From an uncultured Chitinophaga sp. (GTDB lineage Bacteria; Bacteroidota; Bacteroidia; Chitinophagales; Chitinophagaceae), in NCBI RefSeq assembly GCF_902168175.1, contig NZ_CABHOU010000054.1, positions 186,001 through 250,000 of the forward strand: a stretch of DNA of 64,000 nt, in the 5' to 3' direction. Below, piece by piece: positions 1 to 8,461 of this stretch. The notes below the pieces were generated by a model. It made no database searches. It saw nothing but the letters and a program-made list of their open reading frames with translations, and was not told the DNA's origin. Numbering within the stretch: position 1 is the stretch's first letter; each line of letters begins with the position of its first letter. Both the position numbers and the translations under genes were made by a program.

Positions 1-2006
1 TAGTGATCAGCTTCGCTACCGAGGAATTAAGTTTCTCCATGCCTGCCGAAGCCGATGCCGCACCGGTACTGGAAGGTATTAATCACCTCGGCTATCACGT
101 GGAGTTGCCCGGCGACAATCAAACCATCCCTTTTCATAAAACACTAACGTTTAAGTTCTTCTTTTGCCTGGTATTTACCCTGCCGCTGTTGCTGCATATG
201 TGGGTAAACTGGCACTGGCTGCATAATACCTGGGTGCAACTGGCGCTTACCACACCCGTATACATCGTGGGTATGTTACACTTTGGCAAAAGTGCCTTCC
301 GCTCGTTACGTAACGGCATCGCCAATATGGACGTGCTCATCACAATCGGCGCCACTGCGGCTTTCGGGTATAGTCTTACCGGCAGTTTACAAAACCTCGG
401 AGCCGATTATCTCTTTTACGAAACCGCTGCTGCTATTATCACCCTGGTGTTTCTCGGCAACCTGCTGGAAGAGCGTTCCGTAAAACAGACCACCACGGCT
501 ATTGCCAGCCTGGCGCGTATGCAGATTACCACCGCCCGCCAGATACATATGGAGAACGGCGCGGAACATATTCATGAAATAGATAACCGCGATTTAAGGA
601 CGGGCGACCAGGTGCTGGTCAACACCGGCGATAAAATACCCATGGACGGCACCATTTACTGGGGCAGCGGTCATGTGAACGAGTCGATGATATCGGGCGA
701 AAGTGCGCCCGTGGAAAAGAAAGAGAAGGATAAAGTAATAGGCGGTACGATACTCGAAGAGGGCAGTATCAAAATATTTATTACCGCTACCGGTAAGGAT
801 ACCGTACTGTCGTATATCATCGACCTGGTTAAGCAGGCCCAGGGTAACAAGCCTCCTATGCAGAAGCTGGCCGACAAGATCAGCGCGATATTTGTTCCGT
901 TGGTGCTGGCCATTGCGCTGCTCACCTTTGCGGGCTGGTACTGGATTGGTGATACTACATTCGCTGTGGCCATGATGCGTAGCGTAGCCGTACTCGTAAT
1001 TGCCTGTCCCTGCGCCATGGGCCTGGCCACACCCGCAGCGGTAATGGTGGGATTGGGCCGCGCCGCCCGTAACGGCATTCTCATTAAAGGAGGAAATACG
1101 CTCGAAGAGTTCCGCAACATCCGGCAGATCGTGTTTGATAAAACGGGTACACTTACCACGGGCAAGTTGCAGCTCGGTGCTTACAGGGCTATTGGTATGG
1201 ACGAGCAGACTTTCAAAGCCATCGTTATCAACCTGGAGAAATACTCTTCGCACCCTGTAGCCAAATCGATTACCGCACAATGGAAAGGTGCGGGACAGTA
1301 TGCACTGCAACAGGTACGCGAGCATAAAGGTGTGGGCATGATGGCCAGGGATAAGGAAGGGAACGAATGGCAACTGGGTTCTTATAAACTGGCAGCGCAT
1401 CTCACTACCGAATCGGAACACAATATCTACCTTATCAAAAATAATGAACTGGCCGGCTGGCTCAACTTCACCGACGAACTGCGTCCCGAAGCAACTGGTG
1501 TGATGCAGCAACTGAAGGCGGCTGGTATTAAAACGGTATTGCTTAGTGGTGATATGGCCAGTAAGTGTAATGCCGTTGCTCAGCAATTGGGTATGGATGA
1601 AGTATATGCAGAGCAAAGTCCGGCGCAGAAGCTGCAGAAGATCGACGAGTTGATGAAAGCAGCACCGGTAGCTATGGTAGGCGATGGCATTAATGATGCG
1701 CCCGCACTGGCAAAAGCGGCAATAGGCATTTCGCTGAGCGATGCCACGCAGGTAGCGATGCAAAGCGCCAATGTGATCTTACTCAATAATAACCTCGGAG
1801 CTTTACCACTGGCTATGGGGCTGGGCAAACACACCTATCTCACCATTAAACAGAACCTTTTCTGGTCCTTTGCCTACAATGTGGTAGCCATACCCGTAGC
1901 AGCACTGGGTTTCCTGAACCCTATACTGGGCGCACTGGTAATGGGCCTTTCGGATGTGGTGCTGGCCGTTAACTCTGTACGGCTGCGTTTCAAGAAAGTA
2001 CGGTAA
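1..2006 (+). CDS. copA: Copper-type P1B ATPase, 5' end outside the window
   Basis: ATP-driven efflux of Cu(I) or a similar soft metal across the inner membrane. The visible 667 residues begin inside the C-terminal half of a heavy-metal-binding (HMA) domain (ISFATEEL), so the metal-binding Cys-x-x-Cys and true start lie upstream. Then come transmembrane helices, the actuator loop (MISGES), the membrane CPC metal site (codons 1005-1013), the phosphorylation motif DKTGT (Asp codon 1137) and the hinge GDGINDAP near 1680. The penultimate helix contains AYN and the last one an NSVRLR end, as in CopA-type pumps; the usual Ser-Ser of the last helix reads Ser-Asp here. The GTG at position 3 is only the first in-frame start-like codon visible, not the start. 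The motifs are decisive for the family; copper is inferred from CPC. Confidence 0.9.
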   Translation, partial: VISFATEELSFSMPAEADAAPVLEGINHLGYHVELPGDNQTIPFHKTLTFKFFFCLVFTLPLLLHMWVNWHWLHNTWVQLALTTPVYIVGMLHFGKSAFRSLRNGIANMDVLITIGATAAFGYSLTGSLQNLGADYLFYETAAAIITLVFLGNLLEERSVKQTTTAIASLARMQITTARQIHMENGAEHIHEIDNRDLRTGDQVLVNTGDKIPMDGTIYWGSGHVNESMISGESAPVEKKEKDKVIGGTILEEGSIKIFITATGKDTVLSYIIDLVKQAQGNKPPMQKLADKISAIFVPLVLAIALLTFAGWYWIGDTTFAVAMMRSVAVLVIACPCAMGLATPAAVMVGLGRAARNGILIKGGNTLEEFRNIRQIVFDKTGTLTTGKLQLGAYRAIGMDEQTFKAIVINLEKYSSHPVAKSITAQWKGAGQYALQQVREHKGVGMMARDKEGNEWQLGSYKLAAHLTTESEHNIYLIKNNELAGWLNFTDELRPEATGVMQQLKAAGIKTVLLSGDMASKCNAVAQQLGMDEVYAEQSPAQKLQKIDELMKAAPVAMVGDGINDAPALAKAAIGISLSDATQVAMQSANVILLNNNLGALPLAMGLGKHTYLTIKQNLFWSFAYNVVAIPVAALGFLNPILGALVMGLSDVVLAVNSVRLRFKKVR

Positions 2007-2056
2007 AGTTTTTTGTTGTCGAACAATCCAGTAATTTACAAGCTATTGCCTAAGCT

Positions 2057-2674
2057 ATGATGACCTATTGGATTGATATTACCGGCACTTTTATGTTTGC
2101 CATTTCCGGCGCGCTGGCTGCCTGGGATAAAAAGATGTACCACGATTTGTTCGGGGTGTTTTTTACCGGCTTTATTACGGCCATAGGCGGCGGTACGCTG
2201 CGCGATGTTACGCTGGGCGTACATCCTATCGCCTGGGTAAAAGATGCGTATTACATTATTGCCATTACTTCGGGCGTACTGCTCACCATCATTTTCCGCA
2301 ACCGCATTCTCAAATTCCGCCGCTCCCTGTTCCTTTTCGACACCATTGGTATTGGCTTTTACACCATACTCGGGGTGGAAAAGTCGCTGAAATACGGCGT
2401 AAACCCGCTGGCGGCTATCATACTGGGAATGATGTCGGCCATATTTGGCGGGGTGATCCGTGATATGATGGTGAATGAAATTCCATTGATCTTTTCGCGG
2501 CAGATCTATGCTACGGCCTGCCTGGCAGGAGGTGTACTATTCATATTACTGCGGCATCTTGGCGTGGCGGAGGATGTAAATGAGATCGTGAGCATTATAG
2601 CTGTGATCTCTATACGACTCGCTTCACTGAAAAATGGCTGGTCGCTGCCGTACCTGGACAAACGGGGAAACTGA
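2057..2674 (+). CDS. TRIC/YadS-like (UPF0126) membrane protein
   Basis: A 205-residue inner-membrane protein with about seven hydrophobic segments arranged as two repeats. Each repeat has the glycine-rich signature of the family: GGGTLRDVTLG near residue 53 and FGGVIRDMM near residue 135. Bacterial members of this family (PF03458) are related to trimeric intracellular cation channels; some have been assigned to glycine uptake, so the substrate is open. Two ATG codons lie at the start and either may be used. The gene follows the P-type ATPase by 50 bp and may be read from the same transcript; a strong terminator lies 150 bp downstream. Confidence 0.85.
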   Translation: MMTYWIDITGTFMFAISGALAAWDKKMYHDLFGVFFTGFITAIGGGTLRDVTLGVHPIAWVKDAYYIIAITSGVLLTIIFRNRILKFRRSLFLFDTIGIGFYTILGVEKSLKYGVNPLAAIILGMMSAIFGGVIRDMMVNEIPLIFSRQIYATACLAGGVLFILLRHLGVAEDVNEIVSIIAVISIRLASLKNGWSLPYLDKRGN

Positions 2675-2825
2675 TATTCCGCATTGCGTAAATTGTTTTC
2701 CTGATTTCATAAAGGGCTTTGGGGCAGATGTGGTTTCTTTGTATCGGAAAACACACACATTGTTTATTAATCCCGAAAACCCTCGTCCTGACTTATACCT
2801 TAGTATAGCTTGCATAGAAATAAAG

Positions 2826-2850
2826 CCGCTCCATGAGGAGCGGTTTTTTT
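2826..2850 (+). terminator. Intrinsic terminator after the TRIC-like gene
   Basis: A perfect 7-bp GC-rich stem (2826-2832 with 2837-2843), loop ATGA, then seven T. The loop ATG is the first possible ATG of the recQ frame, which argues that recQ starts further downstream. Confidence 0.85.
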
Positions 2851-2883
2851 ATCCGCGTAAAGTTTCAGTATTTTAGCCTTGTA

Positions 2884-4785
2884 TTGGCTTCTCCCGTTTC
2901 CATATTACAAAAGTATTGGGGTTACGAGCAGTTCCGTCCTTTGCAGGAAGATATCGTGCAATCGGTGCTGGATGGTAACGATACCCTTGCATTGCTGCCC
3001 ACGGGCGGTGGTAAATCCATTTGTTTCCAGGTGCCGGCCATGATGCTGGAAGGCGTATGCCTGGTGGTTACACCGCTTATTGCCCTGATGAAAGACCAGG
3101 TACAGAACCTGGAAAAGCGGGGCATACCTGCTATGGCCATTTATGCCGGCATGTATTTTAAAGATGTGGAAAAGGTGATGGACCTGGCCCGCAATGGTAA
3201 GATCAAATTCCTCTACATCTCTCCTGAAAGATTGCAGAGCCCCCGTTTCCAGTCGCACTGCGAAAGCCTGGACGTTGGGCTGATAGCGGTGGATGAAGCG
3301 CATTGTATATCGCAGTGGGGCTACGATTTTCGACCGGCTTACCTGAAGATAGCGGAGATAAGGAGTTACTTCCCCCGTACGCCCATCCTGGCACTCACGG
3401 CGACGGCTACGTTAAAGGTGCGCGAAGATATTTGTGAAAAGCTGGAATTTGAGAACGGAAAAGTGTTTACCAAAAGCTTTGTACGCAGTAATTTATCATA
3501 CAGTGTTTTTGAAGATGAGGCGAAACTGAACAGGATACGCCACATCCTTGACAGGGTGCCTGGCAGCGCCGTGGTATACTGCCGCAACCGCCGCCACACC
3601 AAAGAAATAGCCAACCTGCTGCAATCGCAGGGCATTGGTGCCGACTATTACCACGCAGGCCTGCCTGCCGCTGAACGTAGTTCTAAACAGGAAGACTGGA
3701 TAACCGGCCGCACCCGCGTGGTAGTATGTACCAACGCTTTCGGTATGGGCATCGATAAGCCTGATGTACGCAGTGTGATTCACTATGATGTACCCGACAG
3801 CCTCGAGGCTTATTACCAGGAAGCCGGACGGGCAGGCCGCGACGAACAAAAGGCATACGGCATTTTACTATATACCCAACAGGAACTGCTGGAAATGAAA
3901 GCCCGCATTCCGTTACAGTTCCCACAGCTCGACGAGATCCGCGAAGTGTACCAGTGCGTGGTGAACTATTTGCAGGTACCGGTGGGCAGTGCTGAAAACG
4001 TGTATTTCGATTTTGACATCAATGACTTCGTCCGCAAGTTCTCGCTCAACATTACTGTGGCCTACAGCGCCATGCGTATACTGGAACACGAAGGTGTGGT
4101 ACAGTTAAGTGAAAGCGTGTACATGCCTTCGCGGGTAGAATTCATCACCAATAAAGAAACCCTCTGGGAATACGAGCGCCATGGCTCTACACTGGAGCCG
4201 CTTATCAAAGCCCTGCTGCGTACTTACCAGGGTATTTTTGACAGCCCCGTACACGTTTACGAAAAACAACTGATGCGCATTTTGCGCTCGGATGAGGCTA
4301 CGATCGTCGACTGGCTGCAACGCCTGCACCGGCAGGGTATTATCCGTTACCAGCAGCGTAAAGACGAACCACAGCTCTGCTTCCTGCAGGAGCGGGTGCC
4401 TGTTCAATACCTTCGGATAGATATGTTACGTATCGCGGAACGCAAACGCATCTATGAAGCGAAGATAGATGCCGTACAACGGTACGCCGGCAACCACGAC
4501 ACCTGCCGCACACAATCGCTGGTAAGTTACTTTGGCGAAGAAAACCCTGAACCCTGTGGTGTTTGCGATGTATGCCTGAAGAAGAAGTCCGGCGGACTCA
4601 GCACACCACAATTCGGTAAAATTGCCGAGGCTGTACTTTTGCAACTGGAGCAGCCGCTTACTTTCACTTTATTGGCAGATGCGTTACCTGGTATTAAAGA
4701 AGACCTGCTGATGGACACGCTGGAGTTTATGCTGGCGGAGGATATGGTAGTGCGCGACAGGGATGGGATGATCAGCAGGAAGTAG
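2884..4785 (+). CDS. recQ: ATP-dependent DNA helicase RecQ
   Basis: 3'-5' DNA helicase of recombination and fork repair. Order of parts: helicase core with Walker A (LPTGGGKSICFQ), DEAH box (VDEAHCISQWGYDFRP), motif III (LTATAT), motif VI (QEAGRAGRDE), then the zinc-binding RecQ-Ct region (CR...EPCGVCDVC) and a winged-helix part; no clear HRDC domain at the C terminus. The start is uncertain: the ATG at 2833 sits in the loop of a terminator hairpin, so the TTG at 2884, giving MASPVSILQKYWGYEQFRP, is preferred because the conserved sequence begins there. No obvious Shine-Dalgarno is visible. About 633 residues. Confidence 0.93.
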   Translation: MASPVSILQKYWGYEQFRPLQEDIVQSVLDGNDTLALLPTGGGKSICFQVPAMMLEGVCLVVTPLIALMKDQVQNLEKRGIPAMAIYAGMYFKDVEKVMDLARNGKIKFLYISPERLQSPRFQSHCESLDVGLIAVDEAHCISQWGYDFRPAYLKIAEIRSYFPRTPILALTATATLKVREDICEKLEFENGKVFTKSFVRSNLSYSVFEDEAKLNRIRHILDRVPGSAVVYCRNRRHTKEIANLLQSQGIGADYYHAGLPAAERSSKQEDWITGRTRVVVCTNAFGMGIDKPDVRSVIHYDVPDSLEAYYQEAGRAGRDEQKAYGILLYTQQELLEMKARIPLQFPQLDEIREVYQCVVNYLQVPVGSAENVYFDFDINDFVRKFSLNITVAYSAMRILEHEGVVQLSESVYMPSRVEFITNKETLWEYERHGSTLEPLIKALLRTYQGIFDSPVHVYEKQLMRILRSDEATIVDWLQRLHRQGIIRYQQRKDEPQLCFLQERVPVQYLRIDMLRIAERKRIYEAKIDAVQRYAGNHDTCRTQSLVSYFGEENPEPCGVCDVCLKKKSGGLSTPQFGKIAEAVLLQLEQPLTFTLLADALPGIKEDLLMDTLEFMLAEDMVVRDRDGMISRK

Positions 4786-4790
4786 CTGTT

Positions 4791-4845
4791 GAAGGGTGCG
4801 ACGCAACGGCGGCTTAATTGAAAATCTACCGCTGGTCCCCAAATA
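4791..4845 (+). repeat. Copy of a dispersed intergenic repeat
   Basis: Just after recQ lies GTTGAAGGGTGCGACGCAAC followed by GGCGGCTTAA and, further on, GCTGGTCCCCAAAT. The same order of blocks (GTTGAAGGGAGTGACACAAC, GGCGGTTGA, GCTGGTTGCCCAAAT) occurs at 32371-32426, and shorter relatives occur at 31598-31627 (reverse) and 32030-32044. Non-coding, function unknown. Confidence 0.7.
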
Positions 4846-4874
4846 AAAAAGCAAACTCCCCGAAAGAAGTTTGC
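4841..4874 (-). terminator. Intrinsic terminator of the oxidoreductase gene
   Basis: Stem GCAAACT (4851-4857) with AGTTTGC (4868-4874). The A-rich run at 4841-4850 is the U tract on the minus strand. It closes the transcript of the two minus-strand genes above it. Confidence 0.8.
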
Positions 4875-4896
4875 CTGTCTAGAAAAGTTAATTCCG

Positions 4897-5943
4897 TTAG
4901 AATTTAATCACCCTGCCTTCCTCACTGCTCTTGAATCCGGCTTCGATCACGCGGATCACATCAATTCCCTGCTCAGGCGTAACCGGGTTAGGTTTGCCTT
5001 CGGCAAGCGTGGCATATACACCGTTATAGAAATCCATGTAATTGCCGTTCGTAGAAGGCATGTATTTTTTCACTACCTCACCATCGATCTCGCTGTGGAT
5101 AAGGCCCCATTCGTGCGGCGCTTCTGCGCCCCAGTCGGCCCCTTCGGGCAACAGTCCTTTGAGCAGCAGGGCTTCCTGTACATCCGATTTAGATTTGATA
5201 AAGGACCCTTTGCGGCCGTGCAGGATGTAGGCCGGGAGCGATTCGCGCACGAGGTAGCTGCTTTTCAGTCTTACACGCAGCTGATCGTAGTAGAGTATCA
5301 GCTCGAAGTAATCGTCTACCAGCGAGTCTTTACGGATAATGCGGATATCGCCGAACACCGCTTTCGGGAAACCGAATATTTGCAGTGCCTGGTCGATCAG
5401 GTGAGAGCCGAGATCGTACAGTACACCAGTGCCGGGTTGGGCTACTTCTTTATGTTTTTTGTAGCTCAGTTCTTCCTTGAAACGGTCGTAATGGAACTCC
5501 GCTTCCAGTACATCGCCCAGCTGGCCACTTTCCACTACTTTTTTGATGATCTTAAAGTCGCTGTCGTAGCGGCGGTTCTGGTAAACAATGATCGTCAGAT
5601 TTTTCTCTTTCGCCAGTTTCGCCAGTTCCTCGCCTTCTTCGGCACGAATGGTGAAGGGCTTTTCAACGATCACGTGTTTGCCGGCCAGCAGGGCGGCTTT
5701 CGTATATTCGTAATGCGTGCTGTTGGGCGTGTTAACCACGATCAGCTGCAGGCTTTTGTCTTCAATCATTTCGGTCACGCTGCTATACACCTTCACTTCA
5801 GGGAAGCGTTGCTGTGCCTGGCGTTTGCTGCGTTCTACGATAGCGGTGAACTCAAAACCCGGGTGCAGGTGGATGAATGGAGCGTGGAATACATAACCGC
5901 TGTGCCCGTAGGAACATAAGCCGGTTTTAATGGGTACGTGCAT
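4897..5943 (-). CDS. Gfo/Idh/MocA-family oxidoreductase
   Basis: NAD(P)-dependent dehydrogenase of 348 residues, probably acting on a sugar, polyol or inositol. The N-terminal Rossmann fold starts at GLCSYGHSGYVFHAPFI, somewhat unusual for the GxGxxG loop; the family motif EKPF is present near residue 95 and the Lys of this motif is the usual catalytic residue. The C-terminal half contains GVLYDLGSHLIDQAL, the active-site helix with Asp and His. It resembles the YhhX/YdgJ branch. It follows the HerA-like gene by 33 bp on the same strand, so a shared transcript is likely, though no functional link is obvious. Substrate cannot be told from sequence. Confidence 0.88.
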   Translation of the reverse strand: MHVPIKTGLCSYGHSGYVFHAPFIHLHPGFEFTAIVERSKRQAQQRFPEVKVYSSVTEMIEDKSLQLIVVNTPNSTHYEYTKAALLAGKHVIVEKPFTIRAEEGEELAKLAKEKNLTIIVYQNRRYDSDFKIIKKVVESGQLGDVLEAEFHYDRFKEELSYKKHKEVAQPGTGVLYDLGSHLIDQALQIFGFPKAVFGDIRIIRKDSLVDDYFELILYYDQLRVRLKSSYLVRESLPAYILHGRKGSFIKSKSDVQEALLLKGLLPEGADWGAEAPHEWGLIHSEIDGEVVKKYMPSTNGNYMDFYNGVYATLAEGKPNPVTPEQGIDVIRVIEAGFKSSEEGRVIKF

Positions 5944-5976
5944 GTGTCAGTTCTTTTTTTACCAAGATAAAAATTA

Positions 5977-7536
5977 TTAAAACCAGCTGCTCTTCTTTTT
6001 GCTGCTGCGTCCACCAAGACCCAGTGCGCCCAGCAGGCTGCGGGTAATGATGTTGGCCGCGGTGCGACCGGCCTGTTTGGCCGCGCTGCTGGTGAGCATG
6101 GTTTCCAGCAAACCTTTTTCTTCTTTCGCCTTAGCGCCTTTCGCAGGTGCTTCTTCCTTCGCCTGGGCTGTTTTTTCGGCCGCTTCTTCCAGTTTGGCGG
6201 TTAGTATCTCGTAAGCGCTGTGACTGTCTACATCCTGGTTGTATTTCTTTACCAGCTTACTGCTGCCGATAAGGCTGTTCAGTTCGATATCGCTTAATAC
6301 ATCCATACGCGAACGGGGTGTGGTAAGCATAGTGGCGGCGAGTGGGGTAGGCGTGCCTTTTTCACTGAGGCAGGTAACCAGTGCTTCGCCAATACCAATT
6401 TGCGTTAACAGCTCGTCGGTTTTATAGAATTCCGATAACGGGTAGTTTTCGGCAGTTTGTTTGATGGATTTGCGGTCGGTAGCTGTAAACGCGCGCAGGG
6501 CGTGTTGTACTTTTAAACCAAGCTGGCCCAGTACGGACGGTGGTACGTCCATCGGGTTTTGGGTGCAGAAGAAGATGCCCACACCTTTAGAGCGGATCAG
6601 TTTAATAATGGTTTCTATCTGTTGCAGCAAAGCATCGCTGGCTTCCTGGAAAATCAGGTGGGCCTCGTCTATGAACATCACCAGTTTCGGTTTGTCCAGG
6701 TCGCCCTCTTCAGGTAAGGTGGCGTACAATTCCGCCAGCAGACTTAACATGAAGGTAGAAAACAGTTTAGGCCTGTCCTGTATATCTGTTACGCGTACGA
6801 TGGAGATAATCCCTCTGCCATCGTCTGCAATGCGCATCAGGTCATCTACCTCAAATGATCTTTCACCGAAAAACAGGTCGGCCCCTTCCTGCTCCAGTGC
6901 AATTACCTTCCGCAAAATGGTGCCGGTAGAGGTGGTAGATATCTTTCCATATTCCTTTTCTATTTCCGCTTTGCCATCGCCGCCGAAGAACTGTAGTACT
7001 TTCTTGAAGTCTTTGAGGTCGAGCAGCGGCAGCTTGTTATCATCACAATACTTAAATATCATGGCAACGAGGCCCGATTGCGTATCGTTCAGCTCCAGTA
7101 TTTTCGATAACAATACCGGGCCAAATTCGGTAACTGTAGCCCGTAACCTGGCACCCTTATCGTGGCTTAGGGAGAGCAGTTCTACGGGGTAAGCGCTGGG
7201 TATATAGGTGCCACCTATCTTCTGGTAACGCTCTTCAATTTTTGGGTTGATGGCCCCTGCCGCAGCAATACCACTCAGGTCGCCCTTGATGTCCATCATC
7301 ACAACCGGGATGCTGGCATCACTTAATCCTTCGGCAATTACCTGCAGGGTTTTGGTTTTACCGGTACCCGTGGCGCCGGCAATAAGGCCGTGGCGGTTCA
7401 GGGTTTTAAGCGGGAGCCTTACTTCTGCGCCGCTTACCACTTCGCCATCCAGCATAGCGCAGCCCAGTTTAAAATATTCTCCTTTAAAAGTATAGCCGTT
7501 TTTGATGTATTCGAGAAACGCATCTTTATTTGCCAT
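5977..7536 (-). CDS. HerA-like ATPase of the DUF853/YjgR family
   Basis: A 519-residue AAA-type ATPase related to the HerA/FtsK translocases. Walker A is GATGTGKTKTLQ and Walker B is LVMFIDEAHLIF; a sensor-type stretch FFCTQNP follows. The C-terminal quarter is Ala/Glu/Lys-rich and ends in a Gly/Lys/Ser-rich tail. YjgR-type proteins have no settled role; DNA- or envelope-associated translocation is a guess. The start chosen (MANKDAFLEYIKNGYTF) excludes a longer frame that would run through the terminator of the gene above. No nuclease partner (NurA) is next to it, unlike archaeal HerA. Confidence 0.85.
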   Translation of the reverse strand: MANKDAFLEYIKNGYTFKGEYFKLGCAMLDGEVVSGAEVRLPLKTLNRHGLIAGATGTGKTKTLQVIAEGLSDASIPVVMMDIKGDLSGIAAAGAINPKIEERYQKIGGTYIPSAYPVELLSLSHDKGARLRATVTEFGPVLLSKILELNDTQSGLVAMIFKYCDDNKLPLLDLKDFKKVLQFFGGDGKAEIEKEYGKISTTSTGTILRKVIALEQEGADLFFGERSFEVDDLMRIADDGRGIISIVRVTDIQDRPKLFSTFMLSLLAELYATLPEEGDLDKPKLVMFIDEAHLIFQEASDALLQQIETIIKLIRSKGVGIFFCTQNPMDVPPSVLGQLGLKVQHALRAFTATDRKSIKQTAENYPLSEFYKTDELLTQIGIGEALVTCLSEKGTPTPLAATMLTTPRSRMDVLSDIELNSLIGSSKLVKKYNQDVDSHSAYEILTAKLEEAAEKTAQAKEEAPAKGAKAKEEKGLLETMLTSSAAKQAGRTAANIITRSLLGALGLGGRSSKKKSSWF

Positions 7537-7561
7537 AGGTAGAATTTTATAAGTAGATACA

Positions 7562-7590
7562 GAAAAACGACGGCAGCCCATGAGCTGCCG
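7562..7590 (-). terminator. Intrinsic terminator of the MFS-to-lipoprotein unit
   Basis: Stem CGGCAG (7571-7576) with CTGCCG (7585-7590); on the minus strand it is followed by a short T run (complement of 7563-7567). It lies 13 bp after the lipoprotein stop codon. Confidence 0.75.
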
Positions 7591-7602
7591 TGCAATCAAT
7601 TA

Positions 7603-8058
7603 TTATTTGTTCTGCAGCACCTTTGTAGCGGCATCTATTGCATTTAGCATAGTGTCGCGTACCGCGGTGATTTTGGTACGTTCAGAAAGGAGATAGGCTT
7701 TCTTCTGAGCGGCGTCCTTACCTTCCAGGTCCATGTCGTATACGTGCATCCAGTTGTTCATGGCACTGTTGGCTACTTCCAGCGAGGCCTGTTGTTCGGT
7801 AAAAACGGTTACCGGTTTACCTGCCTTCTTTTGTACCATGATGGCAGTATCCAGCTGTGCTTTCAGGCGACGGATGGTCATCATTTTTGCCATGCCTTCG
7901 TCGTGGATGTCCATTACTTCTTTCGAGAGTAAGTCAACAGAATCTACAGGGGCGGCGGTAGTTGTTACCGAGTCTTTCTCCGATGGTTTGCCCGCCTGCT
8001 GGCAGGAGCTAAAGAGGGCCAGCAATAGGGCTGCGCTCATCAAGGTCTTTTGCATCAT
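7603..8058 (-). CDS. Small lipoprotein of unknown function
   Basis: A 151-residue exported protein. The first about 20 residues are a lipoprotein signal peptide with lipobox LFSSC, so the mature protein would be lipid-anchored at Cys. The rest is predicted helical and rich in Lys, Ala and Met, with charged heptad-like stretches (MDIHDEGMAKMMTIRRLKAQ). Similar Bacteroidota proteins are sometimes labelled viral A-type inclusion protein, which carries no functional meaning. It is the last gene of a compact minus-strand unit, 15 bp after the GroES-like gene, and is followed by a terminator. Function unknown. Confidence 0.75.
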   Translation of the reverse strand: MMQKTLMSAALLLALFSSCQQAGKPSEKDSVTTTAAPVDSVDLLSKEVMDIHDEGMAKMMTIRRLKAQLDTAIMVQKKAGKPVTVFTEQQASLEVANSAMNNWMHVYDMDLEGKDAAQKKAYLLSERTKITAVRDTMLNAIDAATKVLQNK

Positions 8059-8073
8059 GTCGAACGTTTCGTT

Positions 8074-8448
8074 TTATAGTTCTTCGTCCCTTTCCAGCAA
8101 CAGTATGGAGCTTTGAGGTACGATGTAATATTTTTCGCCCTGGTATTCCACTTCAGTGGCACCGTTCACCAGGAATATGGCCAGGTCGCCTTCGCGGGCC
8201 TGTAAGGGAATATATTTCACCTTCTCTTCTTCCGGTTTCCAGCTCTCGTCCGATTCAGACGCTACGGGTAAAGCGTATCCGGGCCCGGTTTTAATCACAT
8301 ATCCCTGTTGTGTTTTTTCTCTTTCGGCAACACCGGGTGGCAGGTATAAGCCGCTGGCAGTGCGCTCGTGCGGTGTGGTGGGTTTTACCAGTACACGGTC
8401 GCCCACTACGATCAGTTTCCTCAGTTTGTTATCAGGCGTAATATGCAT
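8074..8448 (-). CDS. GroES-like co-chaperonin domain protein
   Basis: A 124-residue protein with the Cpn10 fold signature: GDRVLVKPTTPHERTASGLY at the start, a flexible loop region with hydrophobic Leu-Tyr-Leu where GroES has its GroEL-binding tripeptide, and the C-terminal strand EVEYQGEKYYIVPQSSILLL. It is longer than classical GroES (about 95 residues) because of an N-terminal extension and a Ser/Glu/Asp/Lys-rich insert (SESDESWKPEEEKVKY) in the middle. No groEL is beside it, so it is probably not the main GroES of the cell. It lies 13 bp after the metallo-hydrolase gene and is co-transcribed with it. Confidence 0.85.
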   Translation of the reverse strand: MHITPDNKLRKLIVVGDRVLVKPTTPHERTASGLYLPPGVAEREKTQQGYVIKTGPGYALPVASESDESWKPEEEKVKYIPLQAREGDLAIFLVNGATEVEYQGEKYYIVPQSSILLLERDEEL

Positions 8449-8461
8449 TGTTAGTTTCTGT

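Noticed and set aside
594..1763. 389-codon minus-strand open frame
   Set aside because: Antisense to the P-type ATPase with all conserved motifs on the plus strand.
5095..5919. 274-codon plus-strand frame
   Set aside because: Antisense shadow of the Gfo/Idh/MocA gene.
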